Below are positions 1 to 7,470 of a stretch of DNA of 9,735 nt, piece after piece. The first letter of the stretch is position 1; every line of letters starts with the position of its first letter. Source of the stretch: a bacterium (GTDB taxonomy: Bacteria > Patescibacteriota > Minisyncoccia > UBA6257 > 02-FULL-45-10c); NCBI GenBank assembly GCA_021799965.1, contig JAJYZL010000010.1, forward strand, positions 1 to 9,735. The letters run 5' to 3'. The notes beneath the pieces were generated by a model. That model searched no databases. It saw nothing but the letters and a program-made list of their open reading frames with translations, and had not been told where the DNA came from. The position numbers and the translations under genes are program-made.

Positions 1-157
1 TGTGAAATTCTGTATCTTCTTTTCTGGCTCCGCTTTTATCATTCCAAACTCTATTAGTGGCAACAGAAAAATTAGCGACTTGCATTCCCGTAGGCGTATT
101 TTTTAAAACTGGATCTGCCGTAACTCTGCCCAAGATAAAGACTTTGTTTAAATTCAT
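1..157 (-). CDS. ssb: Single-stranded DNA-binding protein SSB, N-terminal part (3' end beyond window)
   Basis: SSB coats single-stranded DNA during replication, repair and recombination in the cytoplasm. The ATG is at 157-155 and 52 codons are readable before the window ends. The visible protein begins MNLNKVFILGRVTADP and continues through TPTGMQVANFSVATNR to KEDTEFH, which is the start of the SSB OB-fold: first beta strand, the G-x-V/L-x-x-DP turn, the TP-x-G-x-x-V-A-x-F strand and the E-x-x-E-F/W-H strand. The rest of the OB fold and any acidic C-terminal tip lie outside. It starts nine bases after the rpsF stop, with an AAAGG Shine-Dalgarno element overlapping that stop, so it is very likely co-transcribed and translationally coupled with rpsF, as in the common rpsF-ssb-rpsR cluster. 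The identification is firm for the portion seen; the gene is incomplete only because of the window edge. Confidence 0.94.
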   Translation of the reverse strand, partial: MNLNKVFILGRVTADPVLKNTPTGMQVANFSVATNRVWNDKSGARKEDTEFH

Positions 158-163
158 GTCTTG

Positions 164-168
164 CCTTT
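164..168 (-). promoter_or_regulatory. Shine-Dalgarno element of ssb overlapping the rpsF stop codon
   Basis: Reading the minus strand, AAAGG lies six bases before the ssb ATG and its first two A bases are part of the rpsF TAA stop. This supports the chosen ssb start and suggests that ribosomes finishing rpsF can reinitiate on ssb. It is seen directly in sequence; coupling is inferred. Confidence 0.6.
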
Positions 169-586
169 ATTTTAATATTTCCTCAAGTTTTTCCTCAAGA
201 GCCTCATTGGTTAAAGCCTTGGAATTGGAAGATTCTGATTTAACAGTTCTTTTCTGTTCAGATCCCTCTTCAACTTTTTTACCTTCAACTACAATAGCAT
301 TTACAATTAAGAATCTTATAACTTCATTATTTAGTCTAAGAGAATCAGAAATCTCTTTAATATCGGCTGGATCAGCTTCAAAATTAACATATCCAAAATA
401 AGCCGATACATGCTTTTTAATAGGATAGGCCAATTTTATCGGATTAATTGAAGACTGCTTGATTTCGGAGATCTTATATTTAGCTAAAAGATCAAGAACT
501 GACTTTTCAGAGGCCGGATCCTTGAGCAAAAAAGACAACTCATATGCCTTCTTACCTTCCTGATTGTTGTTAGTTTTTTTAGACAT
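167..586 (-). CDS. rpsF: Small-subunit ribosomal protein bS6
   Basis: bS6 binds bS18 and 16S rRNA in the platform of the 30S subunit. The 139-residue product has a short polar N-terminal extension (about 1-12), then the S6 ferredoxin-like domain at roughly 13-100. Recognisable family features are KAYELSFLLKDP at the first strand, the L-A-Y-P-I-K-K-x-x-x-A-Y-F-G-Y-V-x-F segment at 52-69, and LNNEVIRFLIV at 85-95. Residues about 101-139 form a charged, Ser/Lys/Glu-rich tail ending in a probable helix (EALEEKLEEILK); variable tails of this kind are common in bS6 and absent from the fold itself. The ATG at 586-584 is preceded by AGGA ten bases upstream, but that element sits inside a perfect inverted repeat (593-622). 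It lies 93 bases after rpoC and nine bases before ssb. Stop is TAA. Confidence 0.96.
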   Translation of the reverse strand: MSKKTNNNQEGKKAYELSFLLKDPASEKSVLDLLAKYKISEIKQSSINPIKLAYPIKKHVSAYFGYVNFEADPADIKEISDSLRLNNEVIRFLIVNAIVVEGKKVEEGSEQKRTVKSESSNSKALTNEALEEKLEEILK

Positions 587-592
587 TTGTGG

Positions 593-622
593 TAAATCCT
601 ATTTTAACTAAAATAGGATTTA
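593..622 (-). promoter_or_regulatory. RNA hairpin that encloses the rpsF ribosome-binding site
   Basis: Positions 593-606 and 609-622 are perfect inverted complements: 14 bp with a two-base centre in DNA, or 13 bp with an AGUU loop as RNA. On the minus strand the 5' arm holds AAATCCTATTTT and the 3' arm AAAATAGGATTT. The only Shine-Dalgarno-like element of rpsF, AGGA at 600-597, is inside the 3' arm and pairs with TCCT of the 5' arm. The arm ends seven bases before the ATG. No T-run follows, so it is not an intrinsic terminator. The known S6:S18-binding rpsF leader carries a CCG-bearing internal loop, and I do not see that here. A translational switch is inferred; the alternative is a DNA operator palindrome. 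Confidence 0.55.
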
Positions 623-632
623 TATAATTTAA

Positions 633-651
633 CAAATAAAACTCTTATTTG
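633..651 (-). repeat. Small inverted repeat upstream of the rpsF leader hairpin
   Basis: On the minus strand CAAATAA (651-645) and TTATTTG (639-633) are perfect inverted complements around GAGTT; a G-U pair can be added on each side in RNA. It lies 10 bases upstream of the larger hairpin at 593-622, so the rpoC-rpsF gap can hold two tandem stem-loops. Only one G-C pair is present and no T-run follows, so it is a poor terminator. Its function is unknown. Confidence 0.4.
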
Positions 652-679
652 CAAGACGTGCTAATTAAAAAGCCCTTCT

Positions 680-3600
680 TTAAACGGAATCATCATTCTT
701 TCCGTCATTATCTTCATCGGATTTTTTTATCTTCATTGATGGACCAACGGGAATAAGTCGGCCGATAATAACGTTTTCCTTAAGACCGCGGAGCGTATCA
801 CTCTTACCTTCGCAGGCGGCATTAATAAGTACACGGGCAGTTTCTTGGAAAGAAGCAGCTGAAAGGAAACTTTCCGTTGAAAGGGCAACCTTAGTAATAC
901 CCATTAATTTCTGCTTGGCTTTTGCCGGAGTTTTTCCGGACTTTTTCAGGTTGCGATTAACTTCCAAAAATCTGGATTTTTCAATAACATCGCCAGGGAC
1001 AAATTCAGAATCTCCGGCATCTTTAATATAGACACGGGAGAACATTTGCCTGACCATAACTTCAATGTGTTTATTATTTATAGGTGCGCCTTCTCCGAAA
1101 TAAATCTTTTGAACTTCGTTGATAATATATTTCTCAACCTCTTCTCCACCCTTCAAGTCGAATAGCTCCTTAAGATCCAGGTTACCCTCACAAAGACGAT
1201 CTCCTTTTTTAACTAAGTCATTAACCTTAACAAACAAAGTGGATGTACGAGGAATCTGATATTCAGCAACGCCCTCTTTCTTTTTATCGGTGGATTTTAT
1301 CTTTATGGTTTTTATCAAGCCTTCTTCTTCTATACTATCAATAACACCATCTTCGGCTGCAATGTAGGCGCGGCCTTTAGGCGGACGGCATTCAAATACT
1401 TCTTCAACTCTAGGCAAACCATGTGTAATATCTGCTCCAGCAACACCACCGGTGTGGAAAGTTCTCATTGTAAGCTGAGTACCAGGCTCACCAATTGATT
1501 GAGCGGCAATAATTCCAACGGCTAAACCAAGTTCGGCGGGCTTATTGTGGCCAAGATCATATCCATAGCACTTGGAACAAACACCATACAAGCTCTTACA
1601 GGTAATAGGCGAACCAATTTTTACAGATTCAACATCGGACTTAGCAATAAGTTCAGCTTTTTCTTTATCAATAATTTCTCCGGCTTTTACCAAAACTTTG
1701 CCGTCAACCTTAACATCTTCCAGGGCGGTTCGGGAGAAAAGCTGATTGCCATAACCAAAAACCTGGCCAACTTCTGCGCCATCAGTTCTTTTAATAACTA
1801 TTCCTTCTTTAGTTTTGCAATCCTCCTCTCTGACGATTAAATCCTGAGATACATCAATTAAGCGGCGAGTCAGGTATCCAGCCGATGCCGTTTTAAGGGC
1901 TGTATCAGTAGATCCTTTTCTGGCACCGTGAGTAGAAATGAAATATTCCAAAACGCTAAGTCCTTCTTTTAGAGATGATTTTATAGGCAATTCTATTGGT
2001 TCGTTCTTAGGATTTTGCACCAAACCCTTCATACCCATCATCTGAACAGGCTGAGCCCATGTACCTCTCGCACCGGAATCAATAATAGAAAAGATGGAAT
2101 TTTCCTCGGTCATAGCCGAAGGAATCAGCTTGGCGACTTTATCTTTTACATCAACCCAAATCTTGATAACCCTCACCTTTCTTTCGGCATCAGTTAATAA
2201 TCCCTCTTCATATTGCTCTTTAATTTTCGCGACTTCTTCGTCAGCCTTTGCAATTATTTCAAATTTTTCTTTTGGAATTATCAGATCGCTCATTGCCCAA
2301 GTAATACCAGAACGCGAAGAATATTCGAAGCCAACTTTTTTGATGGCATCAATGCAATTAGCGGCTGTTTCGTTGGGATAATTTTTGATAAGTCTGAAAA
2401 CTATTTTCGGCAATAGTTTTTTATTTACAGTTTCATTTATGTAGCCAAAATCTTCCGGTAAAACAGAATTCAAAATAACTCTTCCGACGGAAGTTACTAG
2501 TTTTCCAATTCTCACTTCGGCATTAATGGCAACAGCATCCATTTCATAGGCATACAAAGCCTCATCGTTCGAAGAAAAGATCTTTCCTGTGCCTTTAACA
2601 TTTTTCAGGATCTTGGTCAGATAATAACAGCCCAAAACCATATCCTTGCTCGGAATAGTAACTGGATCACCGGTAGCTGGCTTCAAAAGATTGTGGCTGG
2701 AAAGCATCATTTCCGAAGCTTCTTTTTGAGCTTCTTCGGAAAGCGGCAAGTGAACAGCCATTTGGTCTCCATCGAAATCGGCATTGAAAGCGTCGCAAAC
2801 TAAAGGCGGAATTCTAATAGCCAAATCCTCAATAAGCAACGGCTTAAAAGCCTGAGCGCCTAACCTATGCAACGTAGGTGCGCGGTTAAGTATAACTTTT
2901 CTGTCGGCAATAACTTCTTCAAGAATGGCCCAAACTTCTGGGGGGGCCTGCTCAATCAATCTGTTAGAATTTCTTATATTATGAGCCAATCCTCTTTCTA
3001 AAATTTTATTAATAACAAATGGTTTAAACAACTCCAATGCCATTCTCTTTGGAAGTCCGCATTCGGAAATTCTTAATTCTGGGCCAACCACAATAACGGA
3101 ACGGCCGGAATAATCTACGCGTTTTCCCAATAAATTCTGCCTGAACCTGCCCTGCTTTCCTTTTAACATATCAGCCAAGGAACGAAGCGGTCTCTTTTGA
3201 CTAGACATTTCCTGAGAACCAAAACGAGCAGCATTATCAATTAATGCATCTACTGATTCCTGAAGCATTCTCTTTTCATTGACTACTATAACGTCCGGAG
3301 CCTTAAGTTCTAAAAGTTTTTTAAGGCGATTATTTCTATTGATAACCCTTCTGTAAAGATCATTTAAATCAGAGGTGGCATATCTGCCTCCATCCAAAGC
3401 AACCATCGGGCGAAGATCCGGCGGAAGAACCGGCAAGACAGTCATGATCATCCATTCGGGCCTGATATCGCCTTTTATCATTGAACTGACGAATTTAAGA
3501 CGTCTCAACAACCTTCTCTCGTCTAGCGGATTAGCTATTTCGCCCTTCCTTTCGATTTCTTTTTTGATCTCTTCGGAAATTTTTTCCAGATCCAAATCTT

Positions 3601-4255
3601 CCAATATCTTTCTAATAGCTTCAGCACCAGTACCGGCCTCAAATACATCGCCGAAACGGCGAGATAGCTTGTGATAATCAGCTTCGCCGATAACTGTACC
3701 GACATTCATACTATTAAGCATTGACTTGGTTTCAGAAAATCCGGCCTTAAGCTGATCTTCATCAACTCCTTCTTTTGAGGCTGTTTTTTTGCGAGATTTA
3801 TATTCTTTCTCTAAATCTTCTAATGAACGCTTCTTATTTTCTTCGTTGACTGAAGTGATAATATAGGCGGCATAGTAAACAACTTTTTCAACTTTCGGAA
3901 GCGGCACATCCAATACTAAACTGATCTTAGAGGGAGCATTTTTCAAGAACCAAATATGAGCAACCGGGGTTGCTAATTTAATATGGCCCATTCTCTCTCT
4001 TCTGACTACTGAACGAGTAACTTCAACGCCGCACTTATCACAAACAATGCCTTTATATCTGATACGTCTGTATTTTCCACAATAACACTCCCAATCCTTT
4101 GTCGGACCGAAAATTCTCTCAGAAAAAAGACCGTCTTTTTCCGGACGCTGTGTCCTATAATTTATGGTTTCCGGCTTAATTACTTCGCCATAAGACCATT
4201 TCAGGATATCTTCCGGAGAAGCAATTTTTAATTTTATAGCTTTAAGATTTTCCAT
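680..4255 (-). CDS. rpoC: DNA-directed RNA polymerase subunit beta'
   Basis: The beta' subunit carries the Mg2+ active site of RNA polymerase. The 1191-residue product contains, in order: the N-terminal zinc ribbon with C57, C59, C72 and C75; the clamp helices that bind sigma near 304-340 (RRVINRNNRLKKLLELKAPD); the catalytic loop NADFDGDQM at 491-499 with D493, D495 and D497; the bridge-helix region near 765-800 (GARKGSTDTALKTA); the second zinc site C813, C886, C893, C896; the trigger loop beginning GEPGTQLTMRTFH at 922-934; and an acidic C-terminal tail. It is shorter than the 1407-residue E. coli protein mainly because the large trigger-loop insertion is absent: the conserved GADITHGLPRVEE stretch follows the trigger loop directly. 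The ATG at 4255 lies inside the end of rpoB, giving a 14-base overlap and likely translational coupling; GAAGA just upstream is a weak ribosome-binding site. Stop is TAA. No inteins, frameshifts or missing catalytic residues are seen. Confidence 0.99.
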   Translation of the reverse strand: MENLKAIKLKIASPEDILKWSYGEVIKPETINYRTQRPEKDGLFSERIFGPTKDWECYCGKYRRIRYKGIVCDKCGVEVTRSVVRRERMGHIKLATPVAHIWFLKNAPSKISLVLDVPLPKVEKVVYYAAYIITSVNEENKKRSLEDLEKEYKSRKKTASKEGVDEDQLKAGFSETKSMLNSMNVGTVIGEADYHKLSRRFGDVFEAGTGAEAIRKILEDLDLEKISEEIKKEIERKGEIANPLDERRLLRRLKFVSSMIKGDIRPEWMIMTVLPVLPPDLRPMVALDGGRYATSDLNDLYRRVINRNNRLKKLLELKAPDVIVVNEKRMLQESVDALIDNAARFGSQEMSSQKRPLRSLADMLKGKQGRFRQNLLGKRVDYSGRSVIVVGPELRISECGLPKRMALELFKPFVINKILERGLAHNIRNSNRLIEQAPPEVWAILEEVIADRKVILNRAPTLHRLGAQAFKPLLIEDLAIRIPPLVCDAFNADFDGDQMAVHLPLSEEAQKEASEMMLSSHNLLKPATGDPVTIPSKDMVLGCYYLTKILKNVKGTGKIFSSNDEALYAYEMDAVAINAEVRIGKLVTSVGRVILNSVLPEDFGYINETVNKKLLPKIVFRLIKNYPNETAANCIDAIKKVGFEYSSRSGITWAMSDLIIPKEKFEIIAKADEEVAKIKEQYEEGLLTDAERKVRVIKIWVDVKDKVAKLIPSAMTEENSIFSIIDSGARGTWAQPVQMMGMKGLVQNPKNEPIELPIKSSLKEGLSVLEYFISTHGARKGSTDTALKTASAGYLTRRLIDVSQDLIVREEDCKTKEGIVIKRTDGAEVGQVFGYGNQLFSRTALEDVKVDGKVLVKAGEIIDKEKAELIAKSDVESVKIGSPITCKSLYGVCSKCYGYDLGHNKPAELGLAVGIIAAQSIGEPGTQLTMRTFHTGGVAGADITHGLPRVEEVFECRPPKGRAYIAAEDGVIDSIEEEGLIKTIKIKSTDKKKEGVAEYQIPRTSTLFVKVNDLVKKGDRLCEGNLDLKELFDLKGGEEVEKYIINEVQKIYFGEGAPINNKHIEVMVRQMFSRVYIKDAGDSEFVPGDVIEKSRFLEVNRNLKKSGKTPAKAKQKLMGITKVALSTESFLSAASFQETARVLINAACEGKSDTLRGLKENVIIGRLIPVGPSMKIKKSDEDNDGKNDDSV

Positions 4256-7200
4256 AATCTTCGTCTTTATCTCTAATGAGTTCGACGTTTAATCCAAGTG
4301 ATTTTAATTCGCTTACCAAAACATTGAATGAGGCAGGAATGTTAGGACTTTTGATTTTCTCTCCCTTGATTATTGATTCATAAGCCGCGGCTCGGCCCAA
4401 AACATCGTCTGACTTTATAGTTAAAATTTCTTGTAAAATATTTGCGGCGCCATAACCCTCCAAAGCCCAAACTTCCATTTCACCGAACCTCTGTCCTCCG
4501 AACTGGGCCTTACCCCCAAGCGGCTGCTGAGTGATTAAAGAATAAGGACCAATGGAACGCATATGAATCTTATCTTCAACCAAGTGATGAAGCTTGAGCA
4601 TATAAATAACTCCAACTGTAACTTCGCGGTCAAATGGTTTTCCTGTACGGCCGTCATACAATGTAACCTTTCCGCTCTCAGGAAGACCTGCTTTTTTAAG
4701 CTCCTCCTTAATTTGCGTCTCATTTGCTCCGGAAAGTGCCGGAGTAATAGCTCGATATCCAAGTGTTTTAGCGGCCCAACCCAAGTGAGTTTCCAGGACT
4801 TGTCCCAAATTCATACGAGAGACAATACCTAAAGGATTCAGAATAATATCAACCGGAGTACCATCGGCTAAATATGGCATATCTTCAACCGGCCTGACCT
4901 GGGAAATAACACCCTTATTTCCATGCCTACCCGCCAATTTATCTCCAGCCATAACTTTTCTGAGCTGGGCGATCTCAACTTGAATGCTCCTTATAATTCC
5001 CGGCTCTAATTTATCACCCTTATCTCTATCAAAAATTTTAATACCAACAACTCTTCCGGATTTACCGTGAGACATTGTGAGTGAAGTATCTTTAACATCA
5101 CGGGCCTTTTCTCCGAAAATAGCACGGAGCAATCTTTCTTCTGATGTTAATTCGCTTTCACCTTTCGGGGAAATTTTACCAACCAAAATATCACCGGATT
5201 TTACTTCGGCGCCGATCCTGATAATACCCTCTTCATCTAAGTTCTTCAGTTTCTCTTCGGAAACATTAGGAATATCCGGCGTGGTGATCTCTGGACCAAG
5301 CTTTGTTTCACGGACATCGCAATAAAAATCTTCGATATGAATGGAAGTGAATCTATCCTGCTGAACAACACGTTCGGAAAGAATAATAGCATCTTCAAAA
5401 TTCAATCCCTGCCAAGAAACGAAAGCTACGAGCAGGTTTTGACCTAAAGCCAAAACACCATTATCTATTGAAGGACCATCAACCAAAACCTCTCCCTTTT
5501 TAACCTTTTGACCACGAGTGACTAATGGTCTCTGAGAAATAGAGGTGAATTGGTTGGATTTTTTGAATTTATTTAAAGTATATTTTTTAAGGCCGGATTT
5601 TGTTTTTAAAACTATATTTCTGGCATCAACTTCAACTATCTCGCCGGCATCTTCGGCAACTATTAAATGACCAGAATCTCTGGCAACTTTTTCTTCCATA
5701 CCCGTGCCTACATAGGGAGCTTCGGATTTAAGCGAAGTAACTCCTTGCCTTTGCATGTTCGAACCCATGAGAGCGCGGTTCGCATCATCGTGTTCCAAGA
5801 ACGGGATCAATGAAGTGGCGACTGAAATGGACTGGTTAGGAGCAATATCGATCAGATCGACTTCGTCTCTTTCGCAAACTCCCGGCTCGCCGTTAATTCT
5901 AGCCTCAACGATCTTATTGGCTATTTTTCCTTTTTCATCAAAAATGACTCCGCCGTGAGCGATCTTAAATCTTTCTTCATCTAAAGCATTTAACCAGACT
6001 ATTTCTTTGGTAATAACTCCTTTTTTAACAACGGCATAAGGGGTTTCCAAAAAACCTAAGGTATTTATTCGGGAATAATTCGCCAAGTGATTAACCAATC
6101 CGATGTTTGAACCTTCCGGAGTTTCAATCGGACAAATTCTGCCATAGTGAGATCTATGCACATCACGAACTTCAAAGCCGGCTCTTTCTTTAGTTAATCC
6201 ACCGGGTCCCATCGCGGAAATTCTGCGTTTATGCTCAACTTCAGTGAGAGGATTAACCTGATCCATGAACTGTGAAAGCTGAGAAGAAGAGAAAAACTCT
6301 CTTACAACGGAAACCAATGGCCTGGCATTAACAAGCTGAACTGGGGCCAAGGTATCGATATCTAAAGTGGACATTCTATCCTGGACTATACGCTTTAGTC
6401 TGGCCAAACCTATTCTTAATTTTCCTTCCAAAAGCTCACCAACCGGACGGACTCTGCGATTGCCAAGATGATCTATATCATCCGGTTCCGCCGTTTGTTC
6501 ATTATTAAGCTTAATGATCTGCTTTATTATATTTATAATGTCATCTAATTCCAAAATTTTGGAATTACTGGTCAAATTCAATCTCTGATTGATCTTAAAT
6601 CTGCCCACTTGAGTGAGATCATAACGGTCAAATCGGAAAAACATAGCCTCTATGAGACTTTTAGCGTTTTCAGCGGTAGCAAGATCGCCTGGCCTTATCC
6701 TTTTATAAATTTCGATGAATGAATCTGCGGCGTTTTTAGCCGGATCTTTCTTTAAAGTCGCTGCAATGTATTTTATATCACCATCATCCACATCAGAGAA
6801 CAATTCCTGGATCTCTTCATTGGTCTCAACTCCAAAGATCCTTAAAAGTTCCGTAGCCGGGGCTTTTCTTTTTCTATCGATCTTTACAGAAATAAAACCA
6901 TCAGAATCAGTTTCAAATTCTAGCCAAGCACCACGATTAGGAATGACCTTAGCTCCAAAAAGCTTTCTACCCCTATAAACGTTACCGGTAAAATACACAC
7001 CCGGGGATCTGACAAGTTGAGAAACAACAACTCTTTCAACTCCATTGATGATAAAAGTTCCACGATCGGTCATCATCGGAAAATCTCCAAAATAAACCTC
7101 CTGTTCTTTTTCGTACCTAGCTTTTTTATTAACTAATTTAAGATTAGCTCTTAATGTAGCTTCATAAGTAAGATCTTTAAACCTTGCATAATCCTCGTCA

Positions 7201-7409
7201 TACTTCGGCTCGTCAAAATAAAAATCCTTGAAATGCAATTCCAAGTCTTTACCCGCATAATCTTTTATAGGAGAAATTTCTTTAAATAATTCTTTGAGAC
7301 CTTCTTTTAAAAATTTCTTATAGGAATCAGTTTGAATCTCTATAAGATTCGGCTGATCAATAAGCGCACCCGGATGATTTGAAAAAATTTTAGTGGGTAG
7401 TTTAAGCAT
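4242..7409 (-). CDS. rpoB: DNA-directed RNA polymerase subunit beta
   Basis: The beta subunit forms the second pincer of RNA polymerase and binds rifampicin. The 1055-residue product starts in the usual place (PNLIEIQTDSY at 20-30). It carries the protrusion and lobe (RGTFIINGVERVVVSQLVRSPGVYF, written here only as the conserved 116-140 block), the rifampicin-binding segment at 374-400 (SSSQLSQFMDQ followed by HKRRISAM), the fork-loop region GPGGLTKERAGFEVRDVH, the active-site lysines K824 and K832 in GDKLAGRHGNKG, and the C-terminal clamp/switch segment near 951-990 (RSIGPYSLITQQPLGGKAQF). It is about 290 residues shorter than E. coli RpoB, as expected when the proteobacterial beta insertions are missing. 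A GGA at 7420-7418, eight T bases before the ATG, is the only ribosome-binding candidate and is inside a hairpin. Its 3' end overlaps rpoC by 14 bases. It is not preceded by rplJ-rplL, the usual partners. Stop is TAA. Confidence 0.99.
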   Translation of the reverse strand: MLKLPTKIFSNHPGALIDQPNLIEIQTDSYKKFLKEGLKELFKEISPIKDYAGKDLELHFKDFYFDEPKYDEDYARFKDLTYEATLRANLKLVNKKARYEKEQEVYFGDFPMMTDRGTFIINGVERVVVSQLVRSPGVYFTGNVYRGRKLFGAKVIPNRGAWLEFETDSDGFISVKIDRKRKAPATELLRIFGVETNEEIQELFSDVDDGDIKYIAATLKKDPAKNAADSFIEIYKRIRPGDLATAENAKSLIEAMFFRFDRYDLTQVGRFKINQRLNLTSNSKILELDDIINIIKQIIKLNNEQTAEPDDIDHLGNRRVRPVGELLEGKLRIGLARLKRIVQDRMSTLDIDTLAPVQLVNARPLVSVVREFFSSSQLSQFMDQVNPLTEVEHKRRISAMGPGGLTKERAGFEVRDVHRSHYGRICPIETPEGSNIGLVNHLANYSRINTLGFLETPYAVVKKGVITKEIVWLNALDEERFKIAHGGVIFDEKGKIANKIVEARINGEPGVCERDEVDLIDIAPNQSISVATSLIPFLEHDDANRALMGSNMQRQGVTSLKSEAPYVGTGMEEKVARDSGHLIVAEDAGEIVEVDARNIVLKTKSGLKKYTLNKFKKSNQFTSISQRPLVTRGQKVKKGEVLVDGPSIDNGVLALGQNLLVAFVSWQGLNFEDAIILSERVVQQDRFTSIHIEDFYCDVRETKLGPEITTPDIPNVSEEKLKNLDEEGIIRIGAEVKSGDILVGKISPKGESELTSEERLLRAIFGEKARDVKDTSLTMSHGKSGRVVGIKIFDRDKGDKLEPGIIRSIQVEIAQLRKVMAGDKLAGRHGNKGVISQVRPVEDMPYLADGTPVDIILNPLGIVSRMNLGQVLETHLGWAAKTLGYRAITPALSGANETQIKEELKKAGLPESGKVTLYDGRTGKPFDREVTVGVIYMLKLHHLVEDKIHMRSIGPYSLITQQPLGGKAQFGGQRFGEMEVWALEGYGAANILQEILTIKSDDVLGRAAAYESIIKGEKIKSPNIPASFNVLVSELKSLGLNVELIRDKDEDYGKS

Positions 7410-7442
7410 AAAAAAAATCCAAAGCGTCTCCGCTCGATTTTT
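7410..7442 (-). promoter_or_regulatory. rpoB leader hairpin with T-run: candidate attenuator or translational switch
   Basis: On the minus strand AAAAATC (7442-7436) pairs with GATTTTT (7419-7413), and GAGCG (7435-7431) pairs with CGCTT (7426-7422, one G-U), leaving a two-base TG bulge and a GAGA loop (7430-7427) that fits the GNRA tetraloop rule with a G-C closing pair. The stem runs straight into a T-run (7417-7410) that touches the rpoB ATG. The only Shine-Dalgarno candidate, GGA at 7420-7418, is in the bulge and 3' arm. The shape is that of a weak intrinsic terminator placed between the rpoB promoter and its start codon. Transcription attenuation or ribosome occlusion is inferred. E. coli rpoBC also has an attenuator and autogenous control, but by a different sequence. 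Confidence 0.5.
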
Positions 7443-7449
7443 AGATGTT

Positions 7450-7470
7450 TATAATATATAAGATATTATA
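7450..7470. repeat. 8-bp perfect inverted repeat over the rpoB promoter -10 element
   Basis: On the minus strand TATAATAT (7470-7463) and ATATTATA (7457-7450) are perfect inverted complements separated by CTTAT. The upstream arm contains the consensus -10 hexamer and the downstream arm covers the expected transcription start near 7458. It may be an operator, an easily melted start region, or a by-product of A/T richness. Confidence 0.4.

Noticed and set aside
57..401. Plus-strand open frame of 114 codons over ssb and rpsF.
   Set aside because: It is the antisense shadow of two clear minus-strand genes and has no recognisable protein features.
626..654. Possible promoter for rpsF: TTGCAA and TAAATT with 17 bases between (minus strand).
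   Set aside because: Each hexamer matches only four of six consensus bases in a very A/T-rich gap, and the region overlaps an inverted repeat; not enough to support a call, though an rpsF promoter here remains possible.
665..682. Possible intrinsic terminator just after rpoC (AAAG, loop, CTTT followed by T bases).
   Set aside because: The stem is only four base pairs, three of them A-T, too weak to call a terminator.
2940..2946. Seven-G run within rpoC as a possible frameshift or slippage site.
   Set aside because: The reading frame encodes the conserved EQAPPEVW stretch without a break; it simply spells Ala-Pro-Pro codons.
4535..4762. Minus-strand 75-codon open frame inside rpoB in another frame.
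   Set aside because: It lies wholly within conserved rpoB coding sequence and shows no domain or ribosome-binding site of its own.
680..7409. Inteins, introns or lineage-specific insertions in rpoB and rpoC.
   Set aside because: Conserved blocks follow each other at normal spacing and no splicing motifs or extra domains are seen.
7450..7455. TATAAT on the plus strand, suggesting a divergent promoter opposite rpoB.
   Set aside because: It results from the palindrome over the minus-strand -10, no -35 lies upstream, and no plus-strand gene follows.
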